In this document: positions 6,788 through 7,250 of the stretch, piece after piece
Numbering within the stretch: position 1 is the stretch's first letter
Layout of the letters: each line of letters starts with the position of its first letter
Origin: Actinomycetes bacterium
Lineage (GTDB): Bacteria > Actinomycetota > Acidimicrobiia > Acidimicrobiales > RAAP-2
DNA: 7,250 nt
Assembly: GCA_021850345.1 (NCBI GenBank)
Contig: JAJZMN010000049.1
Location: 1 to 7,250 of the forward strand
Direction of reading: 5' to 3'
Program-made: the position numbers and the translations under genes
Notes under the pieces: generated by a model
What the model saw: only the letters and a program-made list of their open reading frames with translations
Databases searched by the model: none
What the model was told of the DNA's origin: nothing

Positions 6788-7250
6788 ATGTCCGGCTCCG
6801 ATGGGTACGGCGGCAACGTAGCGACGCTCGGCGACCGAGCTGGGGGAGACGGGCCGGCACGCGGGTCGCCAACCGCACAGCCCGTACTCGGAGCGGGCCG
6901 CTGGCCGAAGGTGGCCGGGCCGCTCGAGCTCGTCGGTCGCAGGGATGAGCTGGCGGAGCTGACCGGCACGCTGGCTGCCGGACACCCCGTCACGCTGACC
7001 GGCCTTGCCGGCGCGGGCAAGACCCGCCTCGCCTTGGAGGCGGCCGCACGTTCCGGAGAGCTGACCGACGGAGCGGTCGTGGTGGAGCTCGAAGGGATCG
7101 CTCACCCCTCCTTGGTGATCGCAGCCGTGGCGGAGGCGCTCGGCGAGCACGACCTCTTCACCTCACTTCCCGATATCGCACAGACCCTTTGTTCGAGGGA
7201 GCTGCTCCTCGTGCTCGACGGCGCCGACGAGGCAGCTGGTGTTGCCGCCA
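6788..7250 (+). CDS. P-loop NTPase regulator of the AfsR/LuxR-associated type (3' end outside window)
   Basis: ATG at 6788 is preceded by AAGGAAG. The frame is open to the window edge (154 codons), and an in-frame stop at 6689-6691 limits upstream extension. Residues 1-44 are Gly/Pro-rich and low in structure. LELVGRRDEL (46-55) is the usual entry to the NB-ARC-like/STAND ATPase domain seen in AfsR-like and related LuxR regulators. Walker A is GLAGAGKT (72-79, Lys78), followed by RLALEAA; this LTG.(G/A)G.GKTRLALE pattern is typical of that subfamily. Walker B is LLLVLDGADE, with Asp144 as the metal-site acid. In family members the next parts are a winged-helix and helical repeats, with DNA binding by a C-terminal LuxR domain, or output by another domain. 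These lie outside the window. No N-terminal SARP/BTAD or cyclase domain is present, so a C-terminal output domain is more likely. It lies 184 bp after the LAL gene on the same strand and may or may not be co-transcribed. Confidence 0.85.
   Translation, partial: MSGSDGYGGNVATLGDRAGGDGPARGSPTAQPVLGAGRWPKVAGPLELVGRRDELAELTGTLAAGHPVTLTGLAGAGKTRLALEAAARSGELTDGAVVVELEGIAHPSLVIAAVAEALGEHDLFTSLPDIAQTLCSRELLLVLDGADEAAGVAA

Noticed and set aside
6668..7150. Minus-strand frames opposite the second ATPase gene
   Set aside because: The plus strand carries Walker A, Walker B and a good ribosome binding site. The antisense translations are Arg/Pro/Ser-rich without structure.

Overview
The window is GC-rich and gene-dense. 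It uses TTG and GTG starts with GGAG-type ribosome binding sites, and it carries LuxR-type regulators with large ATPase domains. All of this points to a high-GC actinomycete (Actinomycetota), possibly a deep-branching or environmental one. The sequence alone does not fix the genus. No RNA genes, insertion sequences, CRISPR arrays or phage genes were seen.

Layout. (1) Positions 1-3085, minus strand: the first 1028 codons of a very long secreted protein built from Ig-like beta-sandwich domains. It starts at a TTG with a good ribosome binding site, has a signal peptide, and runs off the left edge. Its last visible part holds an in-frame repeat of period 396 bp, with 121 bp preserved perfectly at the two ends of the period. 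(2) Positions 3086-3310: a leader and promoter region with several inverted repeats, the best being a perfect G-run/C-run palindrome at 3175-3192. (3) Positions 3311-3496, minus strand: a small 61-residue protein of unknown function with its own GTG start and ribosome binding site. (4) Positions 3497-3747: a divergent intergenic region. (5) Positions 3748-6603, plus strand: a complete LAL-type regulator with an N-terminal P-loop STAND ATPase, a long helical middle and a C-terminal LuxR helix-turn-helix. (6) Positions 6604-6787: a short intergenic gap with a possible terminator hairpin. (7) From 6788 to the right edge, plus strand: the first 154 codons of a second, differently built P-loop ATPase of the AfsR/LuxR-associated type.

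How the parts may fit together. The two plus-strand genes are signal-transduction ATPases of distinct subfamilies. The minus-strand genes are a small soluble protein and a large exported surface or extracellular protein. Because they are transcribed divergently, and because the leader of the exported protein has a palindrome of the same geometry as some LuxR-family operators, the LAL regulator may control the minus-strand genes. This is inference from layout and motif shape only.
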